Shown here in pieces: positions 1-8,887 of a stretch of DNA of 14,037 nt (positions are counted from its first letter, which is position 1; each line of letters begins with the position of its first letter). Source of the stretch: CAZWDL01 sp964632995. GTDB taxonomy: Bacteria; Bacteroidota; Bacteroidia; Chitinophagales; Saprospiraceae. The translations under genes and the position numbers were made by a program. The stretch covers positions 1-14,037 of the forward strand of contig CAZWDL010000154.1 of assembly GCA_964632995.1 (NCBI GenBank), in the 5' to 3' direction. The notes beneath the pieces are model-generated. The model did not search any database and was not told the origin of the DNA. It saw nothing but the letters and a program-made list of their open reading frames with translations.

Positions 1-751
1 CGATGGCTTCCAGCAGGCGGTTGCCCTCGCTGCGCATGTGGGTGATGTACATGCCCTCGTATTCGGCGGCCACTTTACACAGCTCGATGAGTTCTTCGGT
101 ATCGGCGTAGAAGGCCGGAGCGTAGATCAGGGACGAGCCGATGCCCAGCGCCCCTTCTTCCATGGCGGTGCGGGCCAGTGCTTTCATACGTTCCATTTCA
201 TCGGAAGACGGTGGCCGATCCTCATAGCCCATCTCGTAAATGCGTAGGGTAGTGGCGCCGACGAAGGAGGCGACGTTCGGCGAAACGCCCTTTTCTTCCA
301 GGTGCCGGAGGTATTCGCCGAGAGTGGTCCAGGGAATGTCGTATTTGATATCTCCCTGGGATTCCAGTTGTTCCTGTCGCATCTCCTCATTGAGTGGTCC
401 CATCGACCACCCTTCGCCCATCACTTCCAGGGTGACGCCCTGCAGCAGGTCGCTCATTCCCCGGCCGTCTTCCAGCAGACTGACGGTCGCCCAGCTCAGC
501 ATGTTGATGAAACCGGGGCTGACAGCCATACCTTGGGCGTCGATCTCGGTTTCGCCCTGTGCATCGGGCAGTTCGCCGACCGCCGCAATCGTATCGGCGT
601 TGATGCCGACGGCGCCTTCTATGGGCGCTTCGCCGGTGCCGTCGTAAATGACGGCGTTCTTGATGAGCAGCTCGAATCGCTGCGGCGGCTCCGTCTGGCA
701 GGACCAGAACAAGGAGAGCAGTAATAGAAAAAGTGGCAGGTGTTTTTTCAT
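1..751 (-). CDS. N-acyl-D-amino-acid deacylase-like amidohydrolase, lipoprotein-like, C-terminus cut by window edge
   Basis: The 250 visible codons start at an ATG (751-749) and run off the left edge. Residues 1-18 form a basic-hydrophobic leader ending in LFWSC, so Cys18 may be lipidated, although the lipobox is weak. The body follows the D-aminoacylase branch of the amidohydrolase superfamily: the N-terminal beta-strand region with NAVIYDGTG (32-40), VSPGFIN (77-83), QGVTLEV (104-110), GALGIGSSLIYAP (200-212) and YITHMRSEG (235-243). Known family members release D-amino acids from N-acyl-D-amino acids using a zinc site. Here the usual DxHxH after PGFI reads NMLSW (83-87), and the family's metal-bridging Cys region reads MGEGWSMGP (111-119) without Cys, while His238 remains. 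The usual metal centre is therefore at least partly lost and the reaction cannot be assumed. The gene follows the propeller gene by 95 bp on the same strand and may be co-transcribed with it. The family call is firm; the activity is uncertain. Confidence 0.85.
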   Translation of the reverse strand, partial: MKKHLPLFLLLLSLFWSCQTEPPQRFELLIKNAVIYDGTGEAPIEGAVGINADTIAAVGELPDAQGETEIDAQGMAVSPGFINMLSWATVSLLEDGRGMSDLLQGVTLEVMGEGWSMGPLNEEMRQEQLESQGDIKYDIPWTTLGEYLRHLEEKGVSPNVASFVGATTLRIYEMGYEDRPPSSDEMERMKALARTAMEEGALGIGSSLIYAPAFYADTEELIELCKVAAEYEGMYITHMRSEGNRLLEAI

Positions 752-764
752 GATTTCAGGTTGA

Positions 765-830
765 GGTAAAAAGGATTTCCGCTTTCGCCCCGCTCCTTCG
801 CAGAAGGGACTACGGCGGGTAAAAAGGATT
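765..830. repeat. 13-bp direct repeat GGTAAAAAGGATT, two copies
   Basis: GGTAAAAAGGATT occurs exactly at 765-777 and 818-830, so the period is 53 bp. The copies flank the intercistronic hairpin between the two minus-strand genes. The downstream copy lies 12 bp upstream of the deacylase-like start codon. It may be a local duplication or a coincidence favoured by A-rich leaders; no function is assigned. Confidence 0.5.
788..820 (-). terminator. Intercistronic hairpin, possible terminator or attenuator
   Basis: Read on the minus strand, just after the propeller gene stop, CCCGC (819-815) can pair with GCGGG (793-789). This encloses a tight CCTTC-TGC-GAAGG hairpin (807-795). A T5 run (772-768, within ATCCTTTTTACC) follows about 16 bases later, so the fit to a classic intrinsic terminator is loose. 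It could partly separate the propeller gene from the deacylase-like gene or act as an mRNA-stability hairpin. Confidence 0.3.
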
Positions 831-846
831 AAATGGCTGGTAACCT

Positions 847-3800
847 TCAATCCTTATCTATCTTTTCCGGTGTGATCAGCCGTCCCACGCGCTCCTGTTC
901 CAGTAGTCGGTTGAAGCGGGGCAGTTCATTATCCACTACCTTTTCATAGTCTTGAACAATATCGGCGTATTCTTTCTTCAAGTCCTCATACCGTTCCAGG
1001 GCGCCGCCGCTGGGGCGGTGATCATCGCCGGCCACAACGCCGTAGAGGCGGCCGATGTGATTGCTGAACACCCTGGGATAATTGATATTATCCTGGCTGG
1101 CTTCGGCTTTGTTTTGGATGAGTTGGTCTTCCACCGCGGTAAGCTGTGTGCTGATTTCTTTGGCGAGCTCCTGAATTTTTCCTTCGTACCCGGCTTGCCC
1201 GGCCAGTTGGGCGACTGATTCGATTTGCTCGCGCAGGGCACGCAGGTTTTTGATGCGCCGCTGCGCCTGGCTGATCATCTCGCGGATGTCCAGGGCTAGA
1301 TCCAGTTGAGCTTCGTAATCGGCCGGAGTGATGTCGGTCCAGCGCGGATCGGCCTTAACTTCCAGGGGCTGCGTCTGACTCCAGTCGCCGCTGCTGACGC
1401 GCACCTGGTAGCGCCCGGGAACGGCTTTAGGTCCTGGTGAGGGGTTGCGGATGACCATGGTGACCAGATTGCCGACCAGCTCCGGGCCTTCGTGGCGCAA
1501 ATCCCAGATGAAGCGATTGAGGCCTTGCCGGACTTTAATTTTGTCCAGTTCTTTTTCCGAATCCGTAGCATAGCTGCGGATGACGGAACCACTTTCATCC
1601 AGGATTTCTATCAATACCGGATCTTCGGGCGCTTTCGCAAAATAGATGTATAGCCGGGCCTCGTAGTCATCGACGTTGGTGCGGTAGGCGGCTCTGGGTT
1701 CGAAGAGGTGGTATCCGGATTCCAGCGAGGCGGCATCGACTTGCTGCAGCGGCGTCAGATCATCGAGGATCCAGTAGCCCCGGCCCTGGGTGCTGAGCAC
1801 GAGGTCCTTTTCGTGCACCTCCATATCGGTGATGGGCACGTGCGGCAGGTTGAGCTGCAGCGACTGCCAGGAGGCGCCGTCGTCGAGCGAAAAGTAAAGG
1901 CCGTATTCCGTGCCGGCGTAGAGCAGCCCCCGCCGGTCCGGATCTTCGGCGATGCTGCGGACGAAGTGATCACCGGGAATGCCGTTCTCGCCGTCGGTGA
2001 GAAGAGTCCAGGAAGCGCCGTAATCGGTAGTGCGATAGATATAGGGCCTGAAATCATCGTAGCGGTAATTGTATACGGCGATGAAGGCGCGGCTGGGGGC
2101 GAGGGAAGACAGTTCGATCTTATTAACGGTGCCTTCAAAGGGCATGCCTTCGGGGGTTATTTCCTCCCAGCTTTCGCCACCGTTGCGTGACAGGTGCAGA
2201 CGGCCATCGTCGGTGCCTGCCCACAGTTCACCTTCCTGGAGAGGCGATTCTTCAAAAGCGAAGATGGAACTGTACACTTCTACGCCGGTGGCATCGTGCT
2301 GGATAGGCCCGCCGGGAATGTCGTGGTACTGATCGAGGTCGCGGCTCAGGTCGGGACTGATGATCTCCCAGGTCTGGCCTTTGTCGGTACTGCGGTGCAC
2401 GTAATTGGAGGTATGATAGATCACCTCGGGGTTATGGGAGGAAATCAATACCGGCGCATTCCACTGGAAGCGGTATTTGAGGTCGCGCTGCTCGGTGCCC
2501 TCGGTGTAGTGCGGATAGGGTGTGACTTGCCTTTCGTGGCCGGTGGCCAGGTTGGTGATGGTGATTTCACCGCTGTAGCTCGTAGCCCACACCATATCGG
2601 GGTTGCGGGGATCGACGGCCACGTCGGCGCATTCGCCGCCGCCGATGCTCTGCCAGTGTTGGGTGCTGGTGATGCCTCCGGGATCGTGGCCGGGCACCGA
2701 GATGGTGCTGTTGTCCTGCTGGCCGGCGTAGAGCCGGTAGGGGAATTGATTGTCGACGGTAATGCGGTAGAATTCCGAAGTGGGCTGGTTGAGCTGGGTC
2801 GACCAGGTTTTGCCGCCGTTGAGAGAGACACAGGCGCCGCCGTCGTTGCAGTTGATCATCACCTGGGTATTATCGGGGTTGATCCAAAGGCCGTGATGGT
2901 CGCTGTGGGGCGTTTTGATCCGCATGTCGAAGGTCTTGCCGCCGTCGATAGATTTGAAGAAGCCGACGTTGTTGACGTAAAGGGTGTTTTCATCTTTCGG
3001 ATCAGCGGTGAGATGGGTGTAATACCACCCCCGCTGCCGGATCTTGTGATCGCGGCAAATGCGTTGCCAGCTCCGGCCGGCATCGTCGCTGCGGTAGAGG
3101 CCGGCGTCTTCCTCTTCTGCGGCATTGATCAGCGCCCAGACGCGATCCGGATCGGCGGGGGAGACAGCCAGGCCGATGCGGCCCAGCAGACCGGAAGGCA
3201 GGCCGCCGGCGAGCTTTTCCCAATTGTCACCGCCGTCATTGGTTTTCCAGATGCCTCCTTCCGGCCCGCCGTCGATCAATGTCCAGGGTTTGCGTTCGGT
3301 CCGCCATAGGGCCGCGTACATTTCGCGGGGATTGTGCGGATTGATGGCCAGGTCGACGGCGCCGGTGGAGTCACTGACGAAGAGGATCTTTTCCCAGCTC
3401 TCGCCGCCGTCCCGGGAGCGATAGACGCCGCGCTCAGGGTTTTTCCCGAAGAGGTGGCCCAGGGCGGCGACGTAGACGAGGTCGGGATTCCCGGGATGCA
3501 CGACGATCTTGCCGACCTGCCCGGCTTCCGGTAATCCGGCGTGGCGCCAGTTTTTGCCGCCGTCTTCCGATTTGTACATACCGATGCCTGCCGAGACATT
3601 GCCGCGCGGGCAGGCCGAGCCGGTGCCGGCGTAAATAGTGGCCGGATCGGAGGGGGCTACCGCAATAGCGCCTATGGAGCCGGCGGCGATCTGGCCATCG
3701 GAGAGGTTACGCCAGCTCATNNNNNNNNNNCATGCCGGCGTCCTCGGTTTTCCAGACGCCGCCGCCGGTAGCGCCCATCAGGAAGGTGAAAGGCTGCGAG

Positions 3801-3967
3801 GGAATACCGGTGACGGCCGTCACCCGCCCGCCGCGGGTAGGACCGGCGAAGCGGTATTGCATACCTTCCTCGAATCCGGCTGGAAGTTGTGAAGACTGGC
3901 CGTAGAGCTGAGAAGAAAAAATGGTTAGCAGGATCATCCCGAGAATCCGGAGGCATTGGCTGCTCAT
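847..3967 (-). CDS. Secreted VPS10/BNR beta-propeller protein (glycosyl-hydrolase-like), interrupted by assembly gap
   Basis: This gene starts at 3967 with MSSQCLRIL and a hydrophobic signal segment to about residue 23 (SQLYGQ). After residue 79 (TEDAGM) ten Ns intervene and the reading resumes at 3720 with MSWRNLSDG. Merging the shared CAT on both sides gives TEDAGMSWRNLSDG, which matches TEDGGQTWSCISDG of the neighbouring paralogue, so the gene is probably one intact 1035-aa protein. About eleven Asp-box motifs (SxDxGxxW type, such as SEDGGKNW, SRDGGESW, STDKGQTW, TTDYGASW) mark a large sortilin/VPS10-like propeller over roughly the first 700 residues. A beta-sandwich-like part (RFIWDLRHEGPE, GPKAVPGRYQVRV) and a helical, probably coiled-coil tail follow. 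Asp-boxes are structural, and many such proteins are labelled glycosyl hydrolase without proof. No T9SS C-terminal domain is evident. It is likely exported; whether it binds ligand or is an enzyme is open. Confidence 0.88.
3721..3730. other. Scaffold gap of 10 Ns, probably an unmerged overlap
   Basis: Ten Ns separate contig ends reading GCTCAT on the left and CATGCC on the right. Taken literally, the gap shifts the propeller gene by one base and produces a premature stop. Overlapping the shared CAT restores the frame and a full Asp-box, so the true gap length is best explained as minus three bases. Confidence 0.85.
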
Positions 3968-3992
3968 GATTGGTTGGTTTCGTTTTTTTCTT

Positions 3993-4021
3993 GAAAAGTA
4001 GATGGACTGAATTAATTCAAA
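3993..4021 (-). promoter_or_regulatory. Candidate Bacteroidota-type promoter for the minus-strand propeller gene
   Basis: On the minus strand, TTTG (4021-4018), a 17-bp spacer and TACTTTTC (4000-3993) resemble the Bacteroidota consensus TTTG/TAnnTTTG, with 7 of 8 matches in the -7 box. The -7 box ends 25 bp before the start codon at 3967, which allows a short leader. The divergent 287-bp region (3968-4254) must also hold the plus-strand promoter. AAAATTTG at 4204-4211 with TTG at 4186-4188 is a weaker candidate because its spacer is only 15 bp. Confidence 0.4.
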
Positions 4022-4254
4022 TGTTAAAAGGGACAGGGGTTACAGGATAAATAAGGATCGCACGTGTTTCTGATTACAAATGGCATTTCGGGAGGATACG
4101 ACTTCATGGAATCGGGTAAGAAAATTTGACTTTCGGATAGGCTCTAAATACCGCTTCCGGCAAATATAAAATTTCGGGCGGCAAATTGTGTCCGGGTTGG
4201 AACAAAATTTGCTAAATTCCCGCCCTTTAAAATATCTGTTAAACCTATCTGCTC

Positions 4255-7200
4255 ATGAAGTATTTGCTCTTCCTGTGGGTCGGCTTAGGCCTGTTGTTTA
4301 CCGGCAGCCTGCCCCTCGATGCACAATCTGAAAAGACATTTGACGAATCGCTTTACGAAGGCATGGAATGGCGCCTTGTCGGTCCCTTCCGCGGCGGCCG
4401 GGCCGGAACGGTCACCGGCATCCCTGGAAAGCCTAAACTCTATTATATGGGCACTGCCGGCGGCGGTGTCTGGAAGACCGAAGACGGCGGGCAGACCTGG
4501 TCCTGTATTTCGGATGGTTTTTTCGGCGGCTCCATAGGCGCGGTAGCGGTATCTGAAAGCGACCCGAACGTCATCTATGTCGGCGAAGGGGAGCAGACGG
4601 TTCGCGGCAACGTCTCTTCCGGCTGGGGGCTGTGGCGTTCTACCGATGCCGGGAAAACCTGGAAGGACATCGGACTGAAAGAGTCGCAGCATATCGGCCG
4701 CATCCGGGTGCATCCCAACAACCCGGATTTGGTCTATGTCGCCGCGATGGGTAACCTCTGGAAGCCTAACGATATGCGTGGCGTCTATCGCTCCAAAGAC
4801 GGCGGCGAGACCTGGCAACGCATCCTGTTCGAGAGCGATAAAGCGGGAGCGGTGGATCTCATTCTGGACCCCAACAATCCGCGTATCATCTACGCCAGCA
4901 CCTGGGAAATTCGCCGCAACGGCTATCGTATGGATTCCGGCGGGCCGGGCAGCCACCTTTGGAAAAGCAAGGACGGCGGCGATACCTGGGAGAAACTCAC
5001 CGGCAAGCCCGGTTTGCCGAAAGGCGTAATCGGCATTATCGGCGTAACAGTCTCTCCTCAAAATTCGGAACGCCTCTGGACGATTATTGAGGCCGGGGAT
5101 GGCGGAGTATTCCGCAGTGACGACGGCGGCGAAACCTGGACCAAAGTCAATGAAAACCGCGCCCTGCGCCAGCGCGCCTGGTACTACTCGCGCATCTACG
5201 CCGATCCGCAGGACGTGGACGCCGTCTATGTGCTCAATGTTTCCTTCTGGAAGTCACAGGACGGTGGCAAGACCTTCCAGTCCATGGATACCCCCCACAG
5301 TGATCACCACGATCTGTGGATCGCGCCGGATGACAATACCCGCATGGCGGTAGCTGACGACGGCGGTGGCCAGGTCAGCACCGACGGCGGCCGCAACTGG
5401 ACGACCTATCACAACCAGCCCACCGCCCAATTCTACCGGGTGACTACCGACAATCATTTCCCCTACCGCATCTACGGTGCTCAGCAGGATAACAGCACCG
5501 TCAGGATACTGCATCGCACCTCCGCCAATGCCATTACCGGGCAACACTGGGAGCCCAGCGCCGGCGGTGAGAGCGCCCACCTGGCGCCCGATCCGGAGGA
5601 TCCGGAAATCGTCTACGGCGGCACCTACAAGGGATACATGATGCGGGAGGATCACCGCAGCGGCCAGACCCGCTCGGTCAACGTCTGGCCCTTCAACCCG
5701 GCGGGCTCCGGAGCAGAAGTCATGAAGTACCGCTTCAACTGGAACTTTCCCGTCTTTTTCTCTCCCCACGACCCCGACAAGCTCTATGCGGCCTCCAATT
5801 ACCTGCATGTGAGTTACGACGAAGGGCAATCCTGGGAAGTGATCAGTCCTGACCTGACGCGCGCCGACCCGGAGACGATCGAATCTTCCGGCGGGCCGAT
5901 CACGCAGGACAATACCGGGGTGGAGTACTATGCGACGGTTTTCGCCGTCACGGAATCCCCCCGTGAAGAAGGCGTTATCTGGGCAGGCAGCGACGACGGT
6001 CTGCTGCATGTCACCCGTGACGGCGGCGAAACCTGGGAAGAGGTGACCCCTCCTATGGCGCCCAGGCACAACATGATGAACTGCATTGACGTACATCCGA
6101 CGATCGACGGCGGCGCTTACGTGGCCGCTACCTCCTACAAGTTCGGCGATTATACACCTTATTTGTATAAAACTACCGACTACGGCAAGAGCTGGAAACT
6201 GATCACAGACGGAATTGATGCAAATCATTACACGCGCGCCATCCGCGCCGATCCGGAGCGCCCGGGGCTGCTGTATGCCGGAACGGAATGGGGCATGTAT
6301 ATCAGCTTTGACGACGGCGCTTCCTGGCAGCCTTTTCAGCTCAACCTGCCCATCGTCGCCATTCGCGACCTGCACGTTCGCGACAACAACCTCATCGCCG
6401 CCACGCACGGCCGCAGTTTCTGGATGATTGATGATCTGACGCCTTTGCATCAACTGGATGAGTCGATCGCGCAGCGGGATTTTCACCTGTATCGACCCAA
6501 ACCCTCTTACCGTATGGCCCAGGGAGGCTGGGGCGGCGCCGACCTGAAGCGGGAAGGCGAAAACCATCCGGACGGGGTCATCTTCCACTATTTTGTTAAA
6601 GAAATTCCTGATTCCCTGGAAGTGAAACTGGATATTCTGGAAGCCGACGGCGACCTGATCCGCAGCTATAGTAACCAGGCCAAGGAGCATGATGAAAAGC
6701 TCGAGGTTGAATCCGGCGGGAATCGCTTCGTATGGGATATGCGCTATCCCGGGTTTACAGAATTTCCGGGTATGGTGCTTTATTCTTCACCAAACCGCGG
6801 GCCCAAGGCCGTTCCCGGTGAATACCGCGCCCGGCTGAAAGTAGGAAAGACATCGGTAGAGCAGACCTTTGAGATCATCCCCGATCCGCGCCTGGAACAG
6901 TCTGTCGCTGATTACCAGTCGCAGTTCGATTTTCTGGTAAAGGTGCGGGATAAGGTCAGCGAGGCTCATCAGGCCATCCTGGATATCCGCCGGACCAAGA
7001 AGGATGCCGATTATCTCAAGGAGAAGGTCGGTGAAAAAGAAGCCTACGAAGAACTCGTCAAGATGGCGGAGGAGCTGAAGAAAGAACTGACCCTCATCGA
7101 AAACCAGATCCACGAGACGCGTAACCAAAGCCGGCAGGATCCGCTCAACTACGGCATTAAGGTCAACAACCGCCTGGCCTTCCTGATGGCCGATCAGCAG

Positions 7201-7389
7201 CGCGGCGATTATCCGCCTACCGATCAGGCGCAGGAAGTCTTCAAACAGCTCAGCAGCGAGTTGGAGGGGTACCTGCAAAACCTGGATCAGCTGCTGCAGG
7301 AAAAATTGCCGCAGATCAATAACCTGGCGGAGCAGAAGGCGGTGCCGGTGATTAGCCGGCCGGAAAGGTTGATGAAGGAAGGGATGTAA
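4255..7389 (+). CDS. Secreted VPS10/BNR beta-propeller protein, full-length paralogue
   Basis: This 1044-aa protein has a clear signal peptide (MKYLLFLWVGLGLLF, likely cleaved near LDAQ-S at about residue 24). It carries at least eleven Asp-boxes in the same order as the divergent neighbour: TEDGGQTW, STDAGKTW, SKDGGETW, SKDGGDTW, SDDGGETW, SQDGGKTF, STDGGRNW, SYDEGQSW, TRDGGETW, TTDYGKSW and SFDDGASW. Together they imply a large VPS10/sortilin-like propeller up to about residue 720. Shared non-repeat blocks such as TPHSDHH and QQDNST, the NRFVWDMRYPGF/GPKAVPGEY beta-sandwich region and a Glu/Lys-rich coiled-coil tail (about 880-1030) show that the two are end-to-end paralogues. The protein should act outside the cytoplasm. 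Bacterial members are variously called glycosyl hydrolases, sialidase-like or VPS10-domain proteins; no catalytic residues can be claimed here. The start is supported by the signal peptide directly after it and by a 5' region without a longer coding extension. Confidence 0.92.
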   Translation: MKYLLFLWVGLGLLFTGSLPLDAQSEKTFDESLYEGMEWRLVGPFRGGRAGTVTGIPGKPKLYYMGTAGGGVWKTEDGGQTWSCISDGFFGGSIGAVAVSESDPNVIYVGEGEQTVRGNVSSGWGLWRSTDAGKTWKDIGLKESQHIGRIRVHPNNPDLVYVAAMGNLWKPNDMRGVYRSKDGGETWQRILFESDKAGAVDLILDPNNPRIIYASTWEIRRNGYRMDSGGPGSHLWKSKDGGDTWEKLTGKPGLPKGVIGIIGVTVSPQNSERLWTIIEAGDGGVFRSDDGGETWTKVNENRALRQRAWYYSRIYADPQDVDAVYVLNVSFWKSQDGGKTFQSMDTPHSDHHDLWIAPDDNTRMAVADDGGGQVSTDGGRNWTTYHNQPTAQFYRVTTDNHFPYRIYGAQQDNSTVRILHRTSANAITGQHWEPSAGGESAHLAPDPEDPEIVYGGTYKGYMMREDHRSGQTRSVNVWPFNPAGSGAEVMKYRFNWNFPVFFSPHDPDKLYAASNYLHVSYDEGQSWEVISPDLTRADPETIESSGGPITQDNTGVEYYATVFAVTESPREEGVIWAGSDDGLLHVTRDGGETWEEVTPPMAPRHNMMNCIDVHPTIDGGAYVAATSYKFGDYTPYLYKTTDYGKSWKLITDGIDANHYTRAIRADPERPGLLYAGTEWGMYISFDDGASWQPFQLNLPIVAIRDLHVRDNNLIAATHGRSFWMIDDLTPLHQLDESIAQRDFHLYRPKPSYRMAQGGWGGADLKREGENHPDGVIFHYFVKEIPDSLEVKLDILEADGDLIRSYSNQAKEHDEKLEVESGGNRFVWDMRYPGFTEFPGMVLYSSPNRGPKAVPGEYRARLKVGKTSVEQTFEIIPDPRLEQSVADYQSQFDFLVKVRDKVSEAHQAILDIRRTKKDADYLKEKVGEKEAYEELVKMAEELKKELTLIENQIHETRNQSRQDPLNYGIKVNNRLAFLMADQQRGDYPPTDQAQEVFKQLSSELEGYLQNLDQLLQEKLPQINNLAEQKAVPVISRPERLMKEGM

Positions 7390-7396
7390 AGAAGGA

Positions 7397-7533
7397 GTTT
7401 AGAAGTTTAGTCGGCACGACGCTGTCGTGCCTGGTTTAGGAGTTTAGCAGGTCTGACAATGAAATTTCCGGTTTCAGACCTGCTAAACTCCTAAACCAGC
7501 CGCCCCGGCGGGGTGGCGTCTAAACTTATAAAC
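7397..7533. repeat. 137-nt symmetric element: two inverted 51-nt modules around a central hairpin
   Basis: Each half is a box, 2 nt, a 19-nt hairpin, 2 nt and a box. In the left half the boxes are GTTTAGAAGTTTAG (7397-7410) and GTTTAGGAGTTTAG (7434-7447), and the hairpin is GGCACGAC-GCT-GTCGTGCC (7413-7431). The right half mirrors it: box complement 7483-7496, hairpin 7499-7517 (8-bp stem, 3-nt loop, one G-T pair) and box complement 7520-7533. The 35-nt centre (7448-7482) extends the inner boxes into a perfect 26-bp inverted repeat (7431-7456 with 7474-7499) around a loop containing GAAATTTC. The element fills the 148-bp space between the stops of two convergent genes. It could serve as a two-way terminator, although no T-tract follows either arm, or it could be a REPIN/MITE-like interspersed repeat. 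Confidence 0.85.
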
Positions 7534-7537
7534 TTTC

Positions 7538-8869
7538 CTATTTGCCGAGGTAATTCTGCGGCGTAATCTGCTTCATCTCTGCTTTCACCTGATCGGAGAC
7601 ATCCAGCCCCTCAATAAACGCATGGATATCGCTTTGATTGACCTGGGCTTTGCCTCGGGTCAGTTCTTTCAGTGCTTCGTAGGGCTGATGGTAGCCCTCG
7701 CGCCGGAGGATGGTCTGAATGGCTTCGGCGACGACCATCCAGTTCTTCTCCAGGTCCTCTTCCAGTTTTTCCTTATGTAAGGTGACTTTGGAGAGTCCTT
7801 TCAGGGCAGCCTTGAAGGCGATCAGACTGTGGGCCACGGGTACGCCCACGTTGCGCAGCACGGTGCTGTCGGTGAGGTCGCGTTGCAGCCGGGAGATGGG
7901 GAGCTTGTCGGCCAGGTGGGTGAAGAGGGCATTGGCGATGCCCAGATTGCCCTCTGCGTTTTCGAAGTCGATCGGATTGACCTTGTGCGGCATAGCCGAG
8001 GAGCCCACTTCACCGGGGACTACTTTCTGTTTGAAGTAGTCCATGGAGATGTAGGTCCAGAAATCGCGGCACAGGTCGATCAGAATCGTATTAATGCGTT
8101 TCATGGCCTGGAACAAGGCGGCCAGGTTGTCGTAGTGTTCGATCTGAGTGGTGGGGTGGGCGCGTTCCAGGCTGAGGTACTCGCCGACAAAACGATCGGC
8201 GAAGGCTTTCCAGTCGATGGAGGGGTAAGCCACGTAGTGAGCGTTGAAATTGCCGGTAGCGCCGCCGAACTTGGCGGTGAAGGGAACGCTTTTTAGCTGT
8301 TGGGTCTGTACATTGAGGCGGCGGACGAAAACGAGGATTTCCTTGCCTAGCCGGGTAGGGGAGGCGGGCTGCCCGTGGGTGCGGGCCAGCATGGGCACCT
8401 CCATCCAGGTGCGGGCGAGCAGTTCCAGCTGTTCGCTCAGTTTTTCCAGCTGAGGCAGGTATACCTGCACCACGGCGTGTTTCAGCAGCAGGGGGGTAGC
8501 GGTATTGTTGATGTCCTGGGAGGTTAACCCGAAATGGATGAACTCCTTGAAGTGACCGATCCCTATGGCCTCGAACGCTTGTTTTAGGTAATATTCTACA
8601 GCTTTGACATCGTGGTTGGTGCGGCGTTCGATAGCCTTGATCTTTTCAGCTTCCTGCTCGTCGAAGCGATTGATGAGACGCTCCAGGTCGCTGAAGCGTT
8701 CCGGCGGAAATTCTTTCAGTTGCGGGAGCGGGAGCTGGCAGAGGCCGATAAAGTACTGGACCTCAACCAAAACGCGGTATTTGATTAAAGCGTATTCGGA
8801 AAAGAAGTCGGATAATTCCTTCGTTTTGTTCGCGTATCTTCCATCGACGGGCGAGATGGCAGTCAGCAT
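7538..8869 (-). CDS. purB: Adenylosuccinate lyase
   Basis: PurB eliminates fumarate from SAICAR and from adenylosuccinate, two steps of purine nucleotide synthesis, in the cytoplasm as a homotetramer. The 443-aa protein begins MLTAISPVDGRYANKT, the start typical of the E. coli-type PurB branch (about 456 aa). It keeps the family landmarks: TSQDINNTA (116-124), ARTHGQPASPT with the conserved His165, and the fumarate-lyase signature GSSAMPHKVNPI (289-300), whose flexible serine loop carries the catalytic base in characterised homologues. Length and motifs are complete, so it should be active. It lies 112 bp downstream of the BioD-like gene on the same strand but probably has its own promoter. 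Its stop lies 4 bp from the symmetric repeat element. Codon use and composition match the neighbours. Confidence 0.96.
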   Translation of the reverse strand: MLTAISPVDGRYANKTKELSDFFSEYALIKYRVLVEVQYFIGLCQLPLPQLKEFPPERFSDLERLINRFDEQEAEKIKAIERRTNHDVKAVEYYLKQAFEAIGIGHFKEFIHFGLTSQDINNTATPLLLKHAVVQVYLPQLEKLSEQLELLARTWMEVPMLARTHGQPASPTRLGKEILVFVRRLNVQTQQLKSVPFTAKFGGATGNFNAHYVAYPSIDWKAFADRFVGEYLSLERAHPTTQIEHYDNLAALFQAMKRINTILIDLCRDFWTYISMDYFKQKVVPGEVGSSAMPHKVNPIDFENAEGNLGIANALFTHLADKLPISRLQRDLTDSTVLRNVGVPVAHSLIAFKAALKGLSKVTLHKEKLEEDLEKNWMVVAEAIQTILRREGYHQPYEALKELTRGKAQVNQSDIHAFIEGLDVSDQVKAEMKQITPQNYLGK

Positions 8870-8887
8870 AAGCAGGGCTCGTTTTTA

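Noticed and set aside
2194..3309. Long plus-strand open frame (371 codons) opposite the first propeller gene
   Set aside because: It lies wholly antisense to a strongly supported gene. Its composition is the expected reverse-frame product of GC-rich codon bias, and it shows no recognisable motif.
847..3720. A separate 957-aa protein beginning at the Met next to the N run
   Set aside because: That Met is internal to an Asp-box. Starting there would remove the signal peptide and the first propeller strands that the paralogue has.
5254..6690. Minus-strand open frame of 478 codons opposite the second propeller gene
   Set aside because: It is antisense to the Asp-box repeats, has no domain or start signal, and similar long shadows occur opposite the paralogue.
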